From: VRUE01 sp963703175
GTDB lineage: Bacteria > Actinomycetota > Thermoleophilia > Solirubrobacterales > 70-9
Length of the DNA: 64,000 nt
Direction of reading: 5' to 3'
Assembly: GCA_963703175.1 (NCBI GenBank)
Contig: OY969794.1
Location: 310,001 to 374,000, forward strand
Below, one piece after another: positions 48,696 through 57,388 of this stretch; positions within the stretch are counted from its first letter, which is position 1; each line of letters starts with the position of its first letter. Below the pieces are notes generated by a model. That model had not been told where the DNA came from. It worked only from the letters and a program-made list of their open reading frames with translations, and ran no database searches. The position numbers were made by a program, and so were the translations under genes.

Positions 48696-50036
48696 CTAAG
48701 CGAACAGGTCGACGATCAGGAAGACGTTGAGGCCGATGATCAGCGCGGCGAGCGTCCCCGCGAGAGCGGTCAGCCAGGTCGGATTCGCCAGCGAGCCCAT
48801 GATGTCGCTGCGGCGGGCGATCAGCACCAGCGGCACCAAGGCGAAGGGGATGCCGAAGGAGAGGACGACCTGGCTGAGGACGAGAGCATCGGTGGGGTTG
48901 AAGCCGATCGCGAGCACCAGCAGCGCCGGGGTGAGGGTGATCGCGCGGCGCAGGAAGAGCGGGATCGTGCGCTGGATGAAGCCCTGCATCACGACCTGAC
49001 CGGCCATCGTGCCTACCGACGAGGAGGCAAAGCCGGAGGCGAGCAGGGCGATGCCGAAGACCGTCGCCGCGTTGCCGGAGACCAACGTCTTCAGCCCGTC
49101 GAAGGCCCCTTCGATCGAGTCGATACCGGTCAGGCCGCTGGTGTGAAAGAGCGCAGCGGCGACGATCATCATCGAGAGGTTGACCATGCCGGCGAGGGAG
49201 AGGGCGATCACAACATCGACTTTCTCGAAGCCGAGGATGCGCTTTTTCTCAGCCTCGTCGCGGCCGACGATCCGTTTCTGAGTCAGCGCCGAGTGCAGGT
49301 AGATGACGTGGGGCATCACGGTCGCGCCGACGATCCCCGTTGCGAGCAGGAGGCTCTCGGTGCCGGAGAAACCGGGCAGGACGAGGTGCTCGGCAACTTC
49401 GCCAGCGGCCGGCTTGGCGTGGAAGAGCTCGATCACAAAGGAGGCGACCACTACGCCGACCAGCGCCGTTACCCCCGCCTCCAATCGGCGGAACCCCCGC
49501 TGTTGCAGAGCGAGGATGCCGAAGGCGCCTGCGCCGGCTATCAACCCGGCCGGGAAGAGCGGAATGCCGAAGAGCAGGTTGAGGCCGAGGGCGGCGCCAA
49601 CCACCTCGGCGATGTCGCAGGCCATCGCGACCAGCTCGGCCTGCAGCCAGAGACCGATACGGGCGCGGGGGAAGCATCTGCGGCACAGCTCGGCGAGGTT
49701 TTCGCCGGTGGCGATGCCCAGCTTCGCCGACTGGGTCTGGACCAGCATCGCGATCAGGTTCGCCGCGAGGACGACCCAAAGCAGCAGGTAGCCGAACTTG
49801 GCGCCGCCAGCGATGTTGGTGGCGAAGTTGCCCGGGTCGATGTAGGCGACGGCGGCGACGAAGGCCGGGCCGAGGAAGGGCCAGATCCGGCCGAACCCGC
49901 GACTGTGGCCGTCGAGCGAACGCCGCGCCGCGGCGGCGACAGCCGCCTCGCCGGGAAGGACGTCCTCGACCGTCGCTTCGCCGGACGGGAGCTCCTCGGC
50001 AGGCGCCTCGACGGTCGCGGACGGGGACGGCTTCAC
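48696..50036 (-). CDS. mntH: NRAMP-family divalent metal transporter
   Basis: A 446-residue transporter with 11-12 transmembrane segments. AYIDPGNFATNIAGGAKFGY carries the DPGN metal-binding motif of TM1, and GATVMPHVIYLHSAL the MPH motif of TM6. NRAMP proteins import Mn2+ or Fe2+ with protons. The first 45 residues are a soluble extension (EAPAEELPSGEATVEDVL). GTG start overlaps the regulator stop (GTGA), last gene of the metal operon. Confidence 0.9.
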   Translation of the reverse strand: MKPSPSATVEAPAEELPSGEATVEDVLPGEAAVAAAARRSLDGHSRGFGRIWPFLGPAFVAAVAYIDPGNFATNIAGGAKFGYLLLWVVLAANLIAMLVQTQSAKLGIATGENLAELCRRCFPRARIGLWLQAELVAMACDIAEVVGAALGLNLLFGIPLFPAGLIAGAGAFGILALQQRGFRRLEAGVTALVGVVVASFVIELFHAKPAAGEVAEHLVLPGFSGTESLLLATGIVGATVMPHVIYLHSALTQKRIVGRDEAEKKRILGFEKVDVVIALSLAGMVNLSMMIVAAALFHTSGLTGIDSIEGAFDGLKTLVSGNAATVFGIALLASGFASSSVGTMAGQVVMQGFIQRTIPLFLRRAITLTPALLVLAIGFNPTDALVLSQVVLSFGIPFALVPLVLIARRSDIMGSLANPTWLTALAGTLAALIIGLNVFLIVDLFA

Positions 50037-50503
50037 CGATCGCCACCATCGCCGGCGGGCGGTCTCAGGTCCGGGCCGGGGATGGGGGTGCCGTGCGGGT
50101 CGTGGCTCGGTTCGCCCAGCTTGGCCGCGATCAGCAGCTCGAGCTCCTCGGAGATGTAGTGCTCGAGCACCTCGGCCTCTTCGTGCACACGGTCGTCGGG
50201 CATCCCCAGCGCCTCGGAGAGGTAGGCCTCGATCAGGCGGTGATGGCGGATAACCTCGAGCGCGACCTTGTCCCCGGCCGGCGTCAGGGTCACGCCCTTG
50301 TAGGGCAGGTAATCGACCAGGCCCAGCCCGGCGAGCCGTTTCAGCATCGCGGTCGCGGTCGCCGGCGTCACCCCCAATCGCTCAGCGACCTCGCCGTTGA
50401 GGACCGGCCCGGTCCGGTCCTGCGAGAGCGCATAGATCGCCTTCGCGTAGTCCTCGATCGCCTCCGTGTTGGCCGCCCGCCGCTGGCGCCCGCCGCTGGC
50501 CAT
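50033..50503 (-). CDS. mntR: DtxR/MntR-family metal-dependent repressor
   Basis: A 156-residue protein: a winged helix (EDYAKAIYALSQDRTGPVLN, then TPATATAMLKRLAGLGLVDY) and a metal-binding dimerisation region (VIRHHRLIEAYLSEALGMP, DDRVHEEAEVLEHYISEEL) with the usual His/Glu ligands. It lacks an SH3-like C-terminal domain, as in MntR. It should repress metal uptake when Mn or Fe is plentiful. It overlaps the ZIP stop (TGATG) and the NRAMP start (GTGA), so it is translated with both. Candidate target: the repeats at 52877-52907. Confidence 0.88.
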   Translation of the reverse strand: MASGGRQRRAANTEAIEDYAKAIYALSQDRTGPVLNGEVAERLGVTPATATAMLKRLAGLGLVDYLPYKGVTLTPAGDKVALEVIRHHRLIEAYLSEALGMPDDRVHEEAEVLEHYISEELELLIAAKLGEPSHDPHGTPIPGPDLRPPAGDGGDR

Positions 50504-51729
50504 CAGACCGACACCAGCAGGCCGGTTAGGTAGAGGAGGGCAATGCCGCAGAGGATCCCGGCGATTGCGGACGGGTTGAGCAGCCGCCCTTCCTCGTCGC
50601 GCATCGAAGGCGCGATCTGGACGATCACGCGCACGATCGCGCCGACACCGACGCCGAAGAGCAACGCCGCGAGACTGGGGTTATAGGCAGCGGCACCGAC
50701 CCAGGCACCGAGGATCGCCGGGGCGCCGGCGATCATGCCCAGGCCGACGAGGCGACCGACGCCCGGCCGTACCCCAGCGCCGATCTCTTCGCCGCGCAGC
50801 GGGGCCACGATCGCCAAACCCTCGGTCGTGTTGTGGATCGCGAAGCCGATAACCAGGAAGGCGCCGAGCGCCAGCGCTCCACTCGCATAAGAGGAGCCGA
50901 TCGCCAGCCCCTCGCCGAGATTGTGGAGGCCGATCCCAATCGCAACGAGCAGGGCGAGATAGGCGCCACCCGAGACTCCCGTCCCCTGCCGGCGCTCACT
51001 TCGTTTCGAGAGCGAGGCGTCAACCCCAGCCAGAGATAGATAAGCGACCAGGGCGCCGACGAAGACTAGGTTGGCGCCGCCGAACGCGCTCGGCGCGGCG
51101 GCAGCGATGTCGAGCCCCTCCAGCGCGGTGTCGATCGCGAGGAAGGCAAGTAGGCCGACCGTAAAGGCGATCAGGGCGCCCGCCCATTGCTGACCCATCC
51201 GCCGCACGAACGGCAGCCAGAGCATGCCGAGGCTGACCGGGATGACGCCGACGTAGATCCCCAGCAGCGCCATCAAGCCGTAAAACCCAAGGTCCGCTTC
51301 CGGAGTCTCGGTCGCGACCGGGATCTCAGCGTTGATCGTGCCGCCGGAGGAGGTGAGGACGAAGATCTCGTACGCCTCTCCTTCGACCCACGGGTAGGAG
51401 ACCTTCAGCGTCGTCGAGCCGAGCCGGTCGATCTTGCGGCCGCCCGCCGTCGCAAACGGCGCGTAAGCGTCGTTGACAGCGACCTGGGCCACTTCGACCG
51501 GGTCGGGGCCGTCGTTTCGAAGCGTCAACTCAATCTCGCCGGGACGCAGCACCGTGCGCTCCACTGAGACCTCCTCGACCGGCGGCCCGGTTCTCTCCCC
51601 CAATCCCGGTCCGCCAAGCAGGGCAAATACCGCGATCGCGGCCACAATCAGGGCCAGCGGGATCGCCCCCAGCGCCCATGCCGGCAGCCCCGCGACGGGT
51701 CCTCGCTCAGCCCGTGAGCCCGCCTCCAT
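50503..51729 (-). CDS. ZIP-family metal transporter with an extracytoplasmic N-terminal domain
   Basis: A 408-residue protein. After an N-terminal span (about 20-40), residues about 45-145 are a strand-rich soluble domain (VERTVLRPGEIELTLRNDGP, FVLTSSGG) that looks like a beta-sandwich outside the membrane. Residues about 155-408 are the ZIP channel with GIGLHNLGEGLAIG and IHNTTEGLAIV, the metal-binding helices 4 and 5. ZIPs move Zn2+, Mn2+ or Fe2+ into the cytoplasm. The fused N-terminal domain is unusual. Overlaps the multicopper oxidase stop by TGATG. Confidence 0.85.
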   Translation of the reverse strand: MEAGSRAERGPVAGLPAWALGAIPLALIVAAIAVFALLGGPGLGERTGPPVEEVSVERTVLRPGEIELTLRNDGPDPVEVAQVAVNDAYAPFATAGGRKIDRLGSTTLKVSYPWVEGEAYEIFVLTSSGGTINAEIPVATETPEADLGFYGLMALLGIYVGVIPVSLGMLWLPFVRRMGQQWAGALIAFTVGLLAFLAIDTALEGLDIAAAAPSAFGGANLVFVGALVAYLSLAGVDASLSKRSERRQGTGVSGGAYLALLVAIGIGLHNLGEGLAIGSSYASGALALGAFLVIGFAIHNTTEGLAIVAPLRGEEIGAGVRPGVGRLVGLGMIAGAPAILGAWVGAAAYNPSLAALLFGVGVGAIVRVIVQIAPSMRDEEGRLLNPSAIAGILCGIALLYLTGLLVSV

Positions 51730-52847
51730 CAGGCCGGCCTCCCGCCGCCCCAGGGCAGCTTGCAATAGGCGGCGGCTGGGGTGAGGAGAGACGGTTCGCC
51801 GACGCGGAAGAAGCCGCTCCAGCCCAGCTCGGCGAACTCGCTGACATGGGCGTGGAACATGTAGTCGCCGTCGAAGGGGAACTTCATCTCGAGGATGCCG
51901 CGCTGCGCCTGGCCCTGGATCACCGTATCCGTGTACTCGCTCGGCGCCAGCGAGGTCCCGGTCGGGTAGTACTGGAAGAAGTTCGCGTGGACGTGGAACG
52001 AGTTGACCGGGTCGTACTCGAGCACGTTGACGAGATAGACGCGGAGCAGCTCGTCGCGCTTCACCCGGATCGGCTCATTTATGTAGTGGAAGCCGACGGT
52101 GTTGACGGCATAGACCTCGTTGGAGAGGTCAAAGTTGGTGTCGAAGCCGTTCATCACCATCACCATCTCGTCGGCTTCGGGACGACCCGCCTTCGGATCG
52201 ATGACGAAGGCGCCGTAGAGACCGCGAGAGATGTGGGCCGCTAGCGGCGCGACGTGGCAGTGGTAGAGATGGAGGCCGAAGGGCTCGGCGTCGAACTCAT
52301 AGGCGAACGACTCGCCGGGTGCGATCTGGCCGGCGCCGCGGCTCTCGCCGATCCCCGGCATGCCATCCATCAGGGCGCCGTGGATGCCGTGGAAATGCAT
52401 CGTGTGGGGGTGCTCGGAGGCATTGACGAAGTTGACCCGCAGCTTCTCCCCCTCACGCGCCCGCAGGGTCGGCCCCGGCACCCGGCCGTTATAGGTCCAG
52501 GCTTCGAACTTGACCCCGGGGGCGACTTCAATCTCGGCGTCGCGGGCGACGATCTCCCATTCGCGCAGCAAGCGCCCGCTCGCCAGCCGCCGCGTCTTGC
52601 CGTAGTCGAAATCGCGCAGGATCTCGGTCGGGTGGAAGCCGTTGGCACGGTGGTCGACCGTGCGGCCCTTGGCGAAGCTCGCGTGGGCGAAGTCGGCGTG
52701 CCCGGCGTGGCCATGCTCCTCAGCAGCCAGAGCCGGATCGACGCCGGGGCCTCGGTTTGAGACCAGCCCGCCGAGGCCGACCATTGCCGGAGCAGCGATC
52801 GCCGCGCCGCCAAGAAGCCGCCTGCGGCTGATCCTCGAGCTGCTCAT
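51729..52847 (-). CDS. Tat-exported multicopper oxidase (two-domain type)
   Basis: A 372-residue cupredoxin enzyme with a Tat signal (SRISRRRLLGGAAIAAPAMV). Copper ligands are visible: HPHTMHFHG (near 145-153), HLYHCHVAPLAAHISRGLYG (type 1 His-Cys-His and type 3 His), HVHANFF and MFHAHVSEFAELGWSGFF. It oxidises metal ions or phenols with O2 outside the membrane; Mn or Fe oxidation fits its operon partners but is not proven. First gene of the operon. The ATG at 52847 is selected by the Tat motif. Confidence 0.87.
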   Translation of the reverse strand: MSSSRISRRRLLGGAAIAAPAMVGLGGLVSNRGPGVDPALAAEEHGHAGHADFAHASFAKGRTVDHRANGFHPTEILRDFDYGKTRRLASGRLLREWEIVARDAEIEVAPGVKFEAWTYNGRVPGPTLRAREGEKLRVNFVNASEHPHTMHFHGIHGALMDGMPGIGESRGAGQIAPGESFAYEFDAEPFGLHLYHCHVAPLAAHISRGLYGAFVIDPKAGRPEADEMVMVMNGFDTNFDLSNEVYAVNTVGFHYINEPIRVKRDELLRVYLVNVLEYDPVNSFHVHANFFQYYPTGTSLAPSEYTDTVIQGQAQRGILEMKFPFDGDYMFHAHVSEFAELGWSGFFRVGEPSLLTPAAAYCKLPWGGGRPA

Positions 52848-52876
52848 CTTCGCATCCTCATCGCGACGATTTTGAC

Positions 52877-52907
52877 ACATCTAAAAGATGTTTTCGCCTC
52901 ATCTAAA
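52877..52907. promoter_or_regulatory. Candidate metal-regulator operator (CATCTAAA repeats)
   Basis: The motif CATCTAAA occurs at 52878-52885 and 52900-52907, 22 bases (two turns) apart. The first copy is part of a perfect 6-3-6 palindrome ACATCT AAA AGATGT (52877-52891). It lies between the multicopper oxidase start and the divergent YgfZ gene. As the metal operon encodes its own DtxR/MntR-type regulator, autoregulation through this site is inferred. Confidence 0.55.
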
Positions 52908-52942
52908 TCAGGCGGCACCCAACGGCTCGTAAACTCGGCTAA

Positions 52943-53896
52943 GTGGGCACCAAGGTCGAGATCGAGCTGGATGCGCAGTACCGGCAGCTGCGAGAGGAGT
53001 GCGGCCTGCTTGACCGCAGCGATCGCGGCAAGCTGATCGTCAGCGGCAGCGAGGCGGTCGAGTACCTGCAGGGCCAGTTGACCAACGACGTCGAGGCGCT
53101 TTCCCCCAGCGAGGGCCAGTACGCGGCGCTGCTCGACCGTAAGGGCCACATGCAGGCCGACATGCGGGTGCTGCGCACCTCGTCCGAGGAGATCTGGATC
53201 GACACCGAGCCGGAGGCGCTGGAACCGGCGCGGCGCCACCTCGAGATGTACAAGATCGGCCGCGAGGTGGCAATTGCCGACCTGACCGCGGAGCGGTCGA
53301 TCCTCTCGCTAATCGGGCCGCGCAGCGTCGAGCTCGCCGGCACCGCCGCTCTGCCGGAGTACGCCGCAGAAACGACCAGCTTCAACGGGGTCGCCTGCCT
53401 CGCCGTCGGAACCTCCGCGGGAGTCGATCTGATCGCCAAGTCGTCCGATGCCGCAAACCTGCGCGATGCCCTCGCCGCCGCCGGTGCGATCGAGGTCGGC
53501 CCCGAGGCCGCCGAGGTGGTCCGGATCGAAGCCGGCAGGCCGCGCTTCGGTGCCGAGATGAGCACCGAGACGATGCCCGCCGAGGCCGGCATCGTCGAGC
53601 GGGCGGTGAGCTTCACCAAGGGCTGCTACATCGGCCAGGAGCCGGTCGCCCGCCTGCACTACAAGGGCCGACCCAATCGCCACCTGCGCGGGCTCGAGTT
53701 GAGCGCCCCGACGGCACCCGGAACGAGCCTGCGACTGGGCGAGAAGGAAGTCGGCAAGATCGGCAGCTCTCTCATCTCCCCCGCCCGCGGACCGATTGCG
53801 CTAGCGATCATCCGCCGCGAGGCCGAGCCCGGCAGCGAGCTGGTCGTAGGTGAAGATGGCGTTACGGCTCGCGTAGTCGACCTGCCGTTCGGCTAG
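52943..53896 (+). CDS. ygfZ: YgfZ/GcvT-like tetrahydrofolate-binding protein
   Basis: A 317-residue protein of the GcvT superfamily. GLLDRSDRGKLIVSGSEAVE opens the folate-binding barrel, and FTKGCYIGQEPVARLHYKGR carries the YgfZ signature K-G-C-Y-x-G-Q-E (Cys near 228). YgfZ assists assembly and repair of Fe-S enzymes using folate. It may matter for the local radical SAM CofGH. GTG start. Divergent from the metal operon across a 95-base promoter region. Confidence 0.87.
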   Translation: MGTKVEIELDAQYRQLREECGLLDRSDRGKLIVSGSEAVEYLQGQLTNDVEALSPSEGQYAALLDRKGHMQADMRVLRTSSEEIWIDTEPEALEPARRHLEMYKIGREVAIADLTAERSILSLIGPRSVELAGTAALPEYAAETTSFNGVACLAVGTSAGVDLIAKSSDAANLRDALAAAGAIEVGPEAAEVVRIEAGRPRFGAEMSTETMPAEAGIVERAVSFTKGCYIGQEPVARLHYKGRPNRHLRGLELSAPTAPGTSLRLGEKEVGKIGSSLISPARGPIALAIIRREAEPGSELVVGEDGVTARVVDLPFG

Positions 53897-53907
53897 ATTC
53901 CGCAGCG

Positions 53908-54426
53908 ATGGGCCGTTGGAGAGGCAGGCGACTGTTCGCGGCGCCACGGGCGACCGTGGCCGCGGCGACCTGTGCGCTGGGCGCGATGGTGGTACTCGGC
54001 AGCGGCTGCGGTGCCGAGGAACACGTCAACGACCCGCGCCCGCAATCGCCAACCCGCGTAAGCGTCGCGATCGCCGACGGAGCGATCACCGTGCAGCCGC
54101 CGCGGATCGCCGTCGGCCCCGAACCGACCCAGCAGATCCCGCAGAACCAGCACGCCACGCAGCCAGTCGTACGCTCCCACCGGCCGCTCAACGTCGTCTT
54201 CGTCGCCGCCAACCTGACCGACGTCGACTCCCACCTGCTGGTGCGCGGTAGCGGCAAAAACCTCGTCTCGCTACCGCTCTACGCAAACTCCAACGTCACC
54301 TTGCAGGCGATCCTCCCCACCGGCGTCTACCGGGTAAGCGCCGCTGACCTGCCCAGCGCCAAAGCGGCGAAGCTAGTGGTCGGGCCGCGCCGCACGTCGT
54401 CAGAGAACGACGTGCTGCTGCCCTGA
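53908..54426 (+). CDS. Lipoprotein of unknown function
   Basis: A 172-residue protein: signal peptide with basic MGRWRGRRLFAAPRA and lipobox LGSGC (Cys-34), then a soluble strand-rich domain (about 90-165: LNVVFVAANLTDVDSHLLVR, LQAILPTGVYRVSA) that resembles a small cupredoxin-like sandwich without Cys/His ligands. It is likely tethered outside the membrane. 11 bases after ygfZ on the same strand. No family assigned. Confidence 0.65.
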   Translation: MGRWRGRRLFAAPRATVAAATCALGAMVVLGSGCGAEEHVNDPRPQSPTRVSVAIADGAITVQPPRIAVGPEPTQQIPQNQHATQPVVRSHRPLNVVFVAANLTDVDSHLLVRGSGKNLVSLPLYANSNVTLQAILPTGVYRVSAADLPSAKAAKLVVGPRRTSSENDVLLP

Positions 54427-54481
54427 GCAAGAGCGCTTGCAGCGCTGAGGCTGCCGCCGATCCGGTTGCAATGCTGGATCG

Positions 54482-55714
54482 ATGATCGCCGTCGCGCTCG
54501 TCTGCATCTTCGCCCTCTGTCTCGCCGTCGCCTTCGCGGCGCAGCGGCACGTGGCCGCCCGCGCCGCCGAGGACAGGCTGGTCGCCATCGAAGAGGAGCT
54601 GGAGGCGGCTGCCCGGGACGGGCAAGAGCTCCAGGGCCTGAAGGTCGACCTGCGCGGACGGGACGAGCAGCTCGCAGCCGAGAAGCGCATCGTCGCTGAC
54701 CGGGAACGCGATCTATCGGAGCTGCGCAAGCAACAGACCAAGGACCGCGAGACCGTCGCCGACCAGGCCGGCGAGCTGAAGGTGATGAAGAAGGCGATCG
54801 AGGATTTCAAGGAGATGCAGGATCAGCTAACCAAGCAGACCCTCGAGGCGGCGGGCAGCAACAAACGGATCGAGACCACGCTGCTCGACTGGACGCGCCA
54901 GATCGCCAACCCCCAGGGGCGCGGAGCGTTCGGCGAGCTGGCGCTGCGCAACCAGCTGATCTCGCTCGGTCTGGAGGAAGGGCGCGACTTCGATCGCCAG
55001 GCACGCCCGGGCACCGACGGACTCCAGAGGGTCGATTTCATCGTCCAGCTGGGCGGACCGGTGGTCGCAATCGACTCCAAACTCGCGAACGACCCCGGCC
55101 TCAGCGGTCTCTCGGAGGCCCTCGCGGCAGGGGACGTCGAGCACCTCAAATCGTATGGACGCAAACTGCGCGACCACGCCAAGTCGTTGGCGGGCAAAGA
55201 CTACTGGCGCGACCTCGACCGCAGCCCGAGCCTGACCCTGATGTATGTGCCCGTTGAGGGAGCGATGCATGCGCTTGGGGCGCTCGACGATTTCGACGGC
55301 GCCAAGTTCTTCAATTCCCATCGGGTCTGCGTCATCACCCCCTCCCAGCTGGCGCTCTCCCTGATCTTGATCGCAGAGCTGTGCCACGCCGAGCGCAAAG
55401 AGGAGCACGTCGAGGAGCTGCTTGGCCGCGGGCACCAGATGGCCGATGCAATGGGCACCTTCCTCGACAGCTACGCCAGGCTGGGCAAGAAGCTCGGTGA
55501 ATCGGTGACCGCGTTCAACAAAGGCGCGGCGATGACCACGGCCCACGGCCTGATCTGGCAGCAGATCGTCAAGCCCCTGGCGGAGTTCACCCCGAGTAAG
55601 TCGATCGAGTCCGAGGTCAAGGAGCTCGAGGCTCCACGCGAGGACGTGATCGACCTCGCCGAGCGCTACCGCGAGGCGGGCGAGCAGATGCGAGAGAGTT
55701 CGAACGCCGCCTGA
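54482..55714 (+). CDS. rmuC: DNA recombination protein RmuC
   Basis: A 410-residue protein: an N-terminal span (about 2-18), a long coiled-coil (about 25-130, EEELEAAARDGQELQGLK) and the RmuC nuclease-like core (GRGAFGELALRNQLISLGLE, VVAIDSKLANDPG, MYVPVEGAMHAL, RVCVITPSQLALSL). RmuC suppresses inversion and affects recombination in E. coli; the core is PD-(D/E)xK-like. The membrane anchor is common in the family. A palindrome follows the gene. Confidence 0.9.
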   Translation: MIAVALVCIFALCLAVAFAAQRHVAARAAEDRLVAIEEELEAAARDGQELQGLKVDLRGRDEQLAAEKRIVADRERDLSELRKQQTKDRETVADQAGELKVMKKAIEDFKEMQDQLTKQTLEAAGSNKRIETTLLDWTRQIANPQGRGAFGELALRNQLISLGLEEGRDFDRQARPGTDGLQRVDFIVQLGGPVVAIDSKLANDPGLSGLSEALAAGDVEHLKSYGRKLRDHAKSLAGKDYWRDLDRSPSLTLMYVPVEGAMHALGALDDFDGAKFFNSHRVCVITPSQLALSLILIAELCHAERKEEHVEELLGRGHQMADAMGTFLDSYARLGKKLGESVTAFNKGAAMTTAHGLIWQQIVKPLAEFTPSKSIESEVKELEAPREDVIDLAERYREAGEQMRESSNAA

Positions 55715-55724
55715 CGCCATTCGC

Positions 55725-55771
55725 TTGCGTGTGAGCTTTGGATCCCTATGCGATCCCAACCTCACACGCAA
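55725..55771. terminator. Palindrome downstream of rmuC
   Basis: Arms TTGCGTGTGAG (55725-55735) and CTCACACGCAA (55761-55771), 11 bp, with a 25-base loop. It lies between rmuC and ccr, both on the plus strand. Possibly a terminator; no clear T-tract. Confidence 0.6.
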
Positions 55772-55829
55772 AGTACGAGCCAACTAGGATTCGCCGCCCG
55801 CCCGCAAACGAGCTACGGAGGACCTAGTT

Positions 55830-57092
55830 TTGGCCGTCGACACCAGTGCAGTCGCGAAGTTGGACGTGGAGCCCGGAACGCTGCCGGAGACGATGGCCGC
55901 GTGGGTGATCCGCCAGGAGCGCGAGGGTGAGCCCACCGACGCCTTCCAGCTGGAGCAGATCGAAGTGCCCGAGCCGGGAGCCTTCGAGGTGATCGTCCGC
56001 GTGATGGCCGCAGGGGTCAACTTCAACAACGTCTGGGCAGCACTGGGCAAACCGGTCTCCGTCTTCGGCTACGGCGACCACCCCGAGTACGGCCACCACA
56101 TCGGCGGCTCCGACGCCTCGGGAATCGTCTGGAAGGTCGGCGAGGGAGTCACCCGCTGGAAGGTCGGCGACGAGGTCGTCGTCCACTGCAACCAGGCCTC
56201 TTACGAGGACGTCGAGGTGCACGGGCTCGATCCGCTTGCCGCGCCGAGCCAGAAGATCTGGGGCTACGAGACGACCTGGGGCTCCTTCGCCCAGTTCACC
56301 AAAGTGCAGGCCCAGCAGCTGCTCCCCCGCCCCCAGAACCTCTCTTGGGTCGAGGCTTCCTCCTACGGTCTCACCTACTTCACTGCCTACCGGATGCTGA
56401 TCGACCAGTGCAAGCTGCAGCCCGGCCACAACGTGCTGATTTGGGGGGCCGCCGGCGGTCTCGGCGTCTTCGCCACCCAGCTCTGCGCCGCCGCCGGTGC
56501 CAACGCCGTCGGCGTCGTCTCTTCCGACGACAAGGGCGAGCTGGTCAAGCAGCTCGGCGCGGTCGACTACATCAACCGCAAGGAGTTCGGCGAGATGATG
56601 CGCACGCCGGAGAACCTCGCCGACAAGGCCCTCGACAAGGAGCGCTTCAAGGCCTCGCGCGGCTTCGCCAAGCGGGTCAAAGAGATCCTCGGCGACGCCC
56701 CCAACATCGTCTTCGAGCACGTCGGCCAGGCGACCTTCCCGACCTCCGTTTTTGTCGTCAAGCCGTTCGGCAAAGTCGTCATCTGCGGCGCCACCTCAGG
56801 CTTCCAGCTCGACTTCGACGTGCGCTACCTGTGGATGCGCCAAAAGCAGATCATCGGCTCGCACTTCGCCAACGCGTATGAGTGCATGCGCGCCAACCAG
56901 TTGATGGCGGAGGGCAAGGTGCGACCTGTGCTGTGGAAGACGATGGGCTTCGAGGGCGTCCCCGAGGCGCACCAGCTGCTGCACGAAAACAAGCACCTCG
57001 GCAAGATCTCGATCCTGGTCGGGGCCGAGTCCGAGGATGAGGGCAAGAACGAAGACGGCGCCGGCGCGATCCGGGCCGAGGTGGGAGCGTAG
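55830..57092 (+). CDS. ccr: Crotonyl-CoA carboxylase/reductase
   Basis: A 420-residue medium-chain dehydrogenase of the Ccr type. VRVMAAGVNFNNVWAALGKP, GYGDHPEYGHHIGGSDASGI and GYETTWGSFAQF (the CO2-binding Phe/Glu region) are hallmarks, and VLIWGAAGGLGVFATQLCAA the NADPH loop. It reductively carboxylates crotonyl-CoA to ethylmalonyl-CoA. With Ecm at 61093, it marks the ethylmalonyl-CoA pathway. TTG start with a GGAGGA site upstream. The C-terminal tail (VGAESEDEGKNEDGAG) is acidic. Confidence 0.92.
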   Translation: MAVDTSAVAKLDVEPGTLPETMAAWVIRQEREGEPTDAFQLEQIEVPEPGAFEVIVRVMAAGVNFNNVWAALGKPVSVFGYGDHPEYGHHIGGSDASGIVWKVGEGVTRWKVGDEVVVHCNQASYEDVEVHGLDPLAAPSQKIWGYETTWGSFAQFTKVQAQQLLPRPQNLSWVEASSYGLTYFTAYRMLIDQCKLQPGHNVLIWGAAGGLGVFATQLCAAAGANAVGVVSSDDKGELVKQLGAVDYINRKEFGEMMRTPENLADKALDKERFKASRGFAKRVKEILGDAPNIVFEHVGQATFPTSVFVVKPFGKVVICGATSGFQLDFDVRYLWMRQKQIIGSHFANAYECMRANQLMAEGKVRPVLWKTMGFEGVPEAHQLLHENKHLGKISILVGAESEDEGKNEDGAGAIRAEVGA

Positions 57093-57094
57093 AC

Positions 57095-57388
57095 ATGGCC
57101 GAGGTATGCACGCTGGACTGGCACATCGCCCCCTTCCGGGCCGACCGCTGGCTCGACCTCTGGGAACCGGCCGCGGCACGGATGCCCGCCTTCGGGGCCA
57201 AGAGCTGGTCACTGACCCGCTCGATCGACGACCCGCTGGCCTTCCAGCAGTCCTCGGTTTGGGAGAGTCGCTCGGACTTCGAGCGCTACTGGTACTCGGA
57301 GGAGATCGAGGCGGCACGCACGGCGGCTATCGACCTCTACGACCTGCCGATCCTGCCTGCCTGGCACACCCTGGTCGCCGCCGAGTAG
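57095..57388 (+). CDS. Small ABM/dimeric-barrel-like protein
   Basis: A 97-residue protein beginning MAEVCTLDWHIAPFRADRWL, with a repeated strand-helix-strand pattern and Trp/Tyr-rich second half (WESRSDFERYWYSEEIEAAR). It resembles a ferredoxin-like dimeric alpha/beta barrel such as the antibiotic-biosynthesis monooxygenase family, but no catalytic signature is clear. It starts 2 bases after ccr, so the two are cotranscribed; it may be a partner of that step. Its end overlaps the convergent gene by 62 bases. Confidence 0.7.
   Translation: MAEVCTLDWHIAPFRADRWLDLWEPAAARMPAFGAKSWSLTRSIDDPLAFQQSSVWESRSDFERYWYSEEIEAARTAAIDLYDLPILPAWHTLVAAE

Noticed and set aside
49143..50159. A 338-codon plus-strand frame opposite mntH
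   Set aside because: Antisense to a gene with DPGN and MPH motifs; its His/Gly/Asp-rich sequence has no domain.
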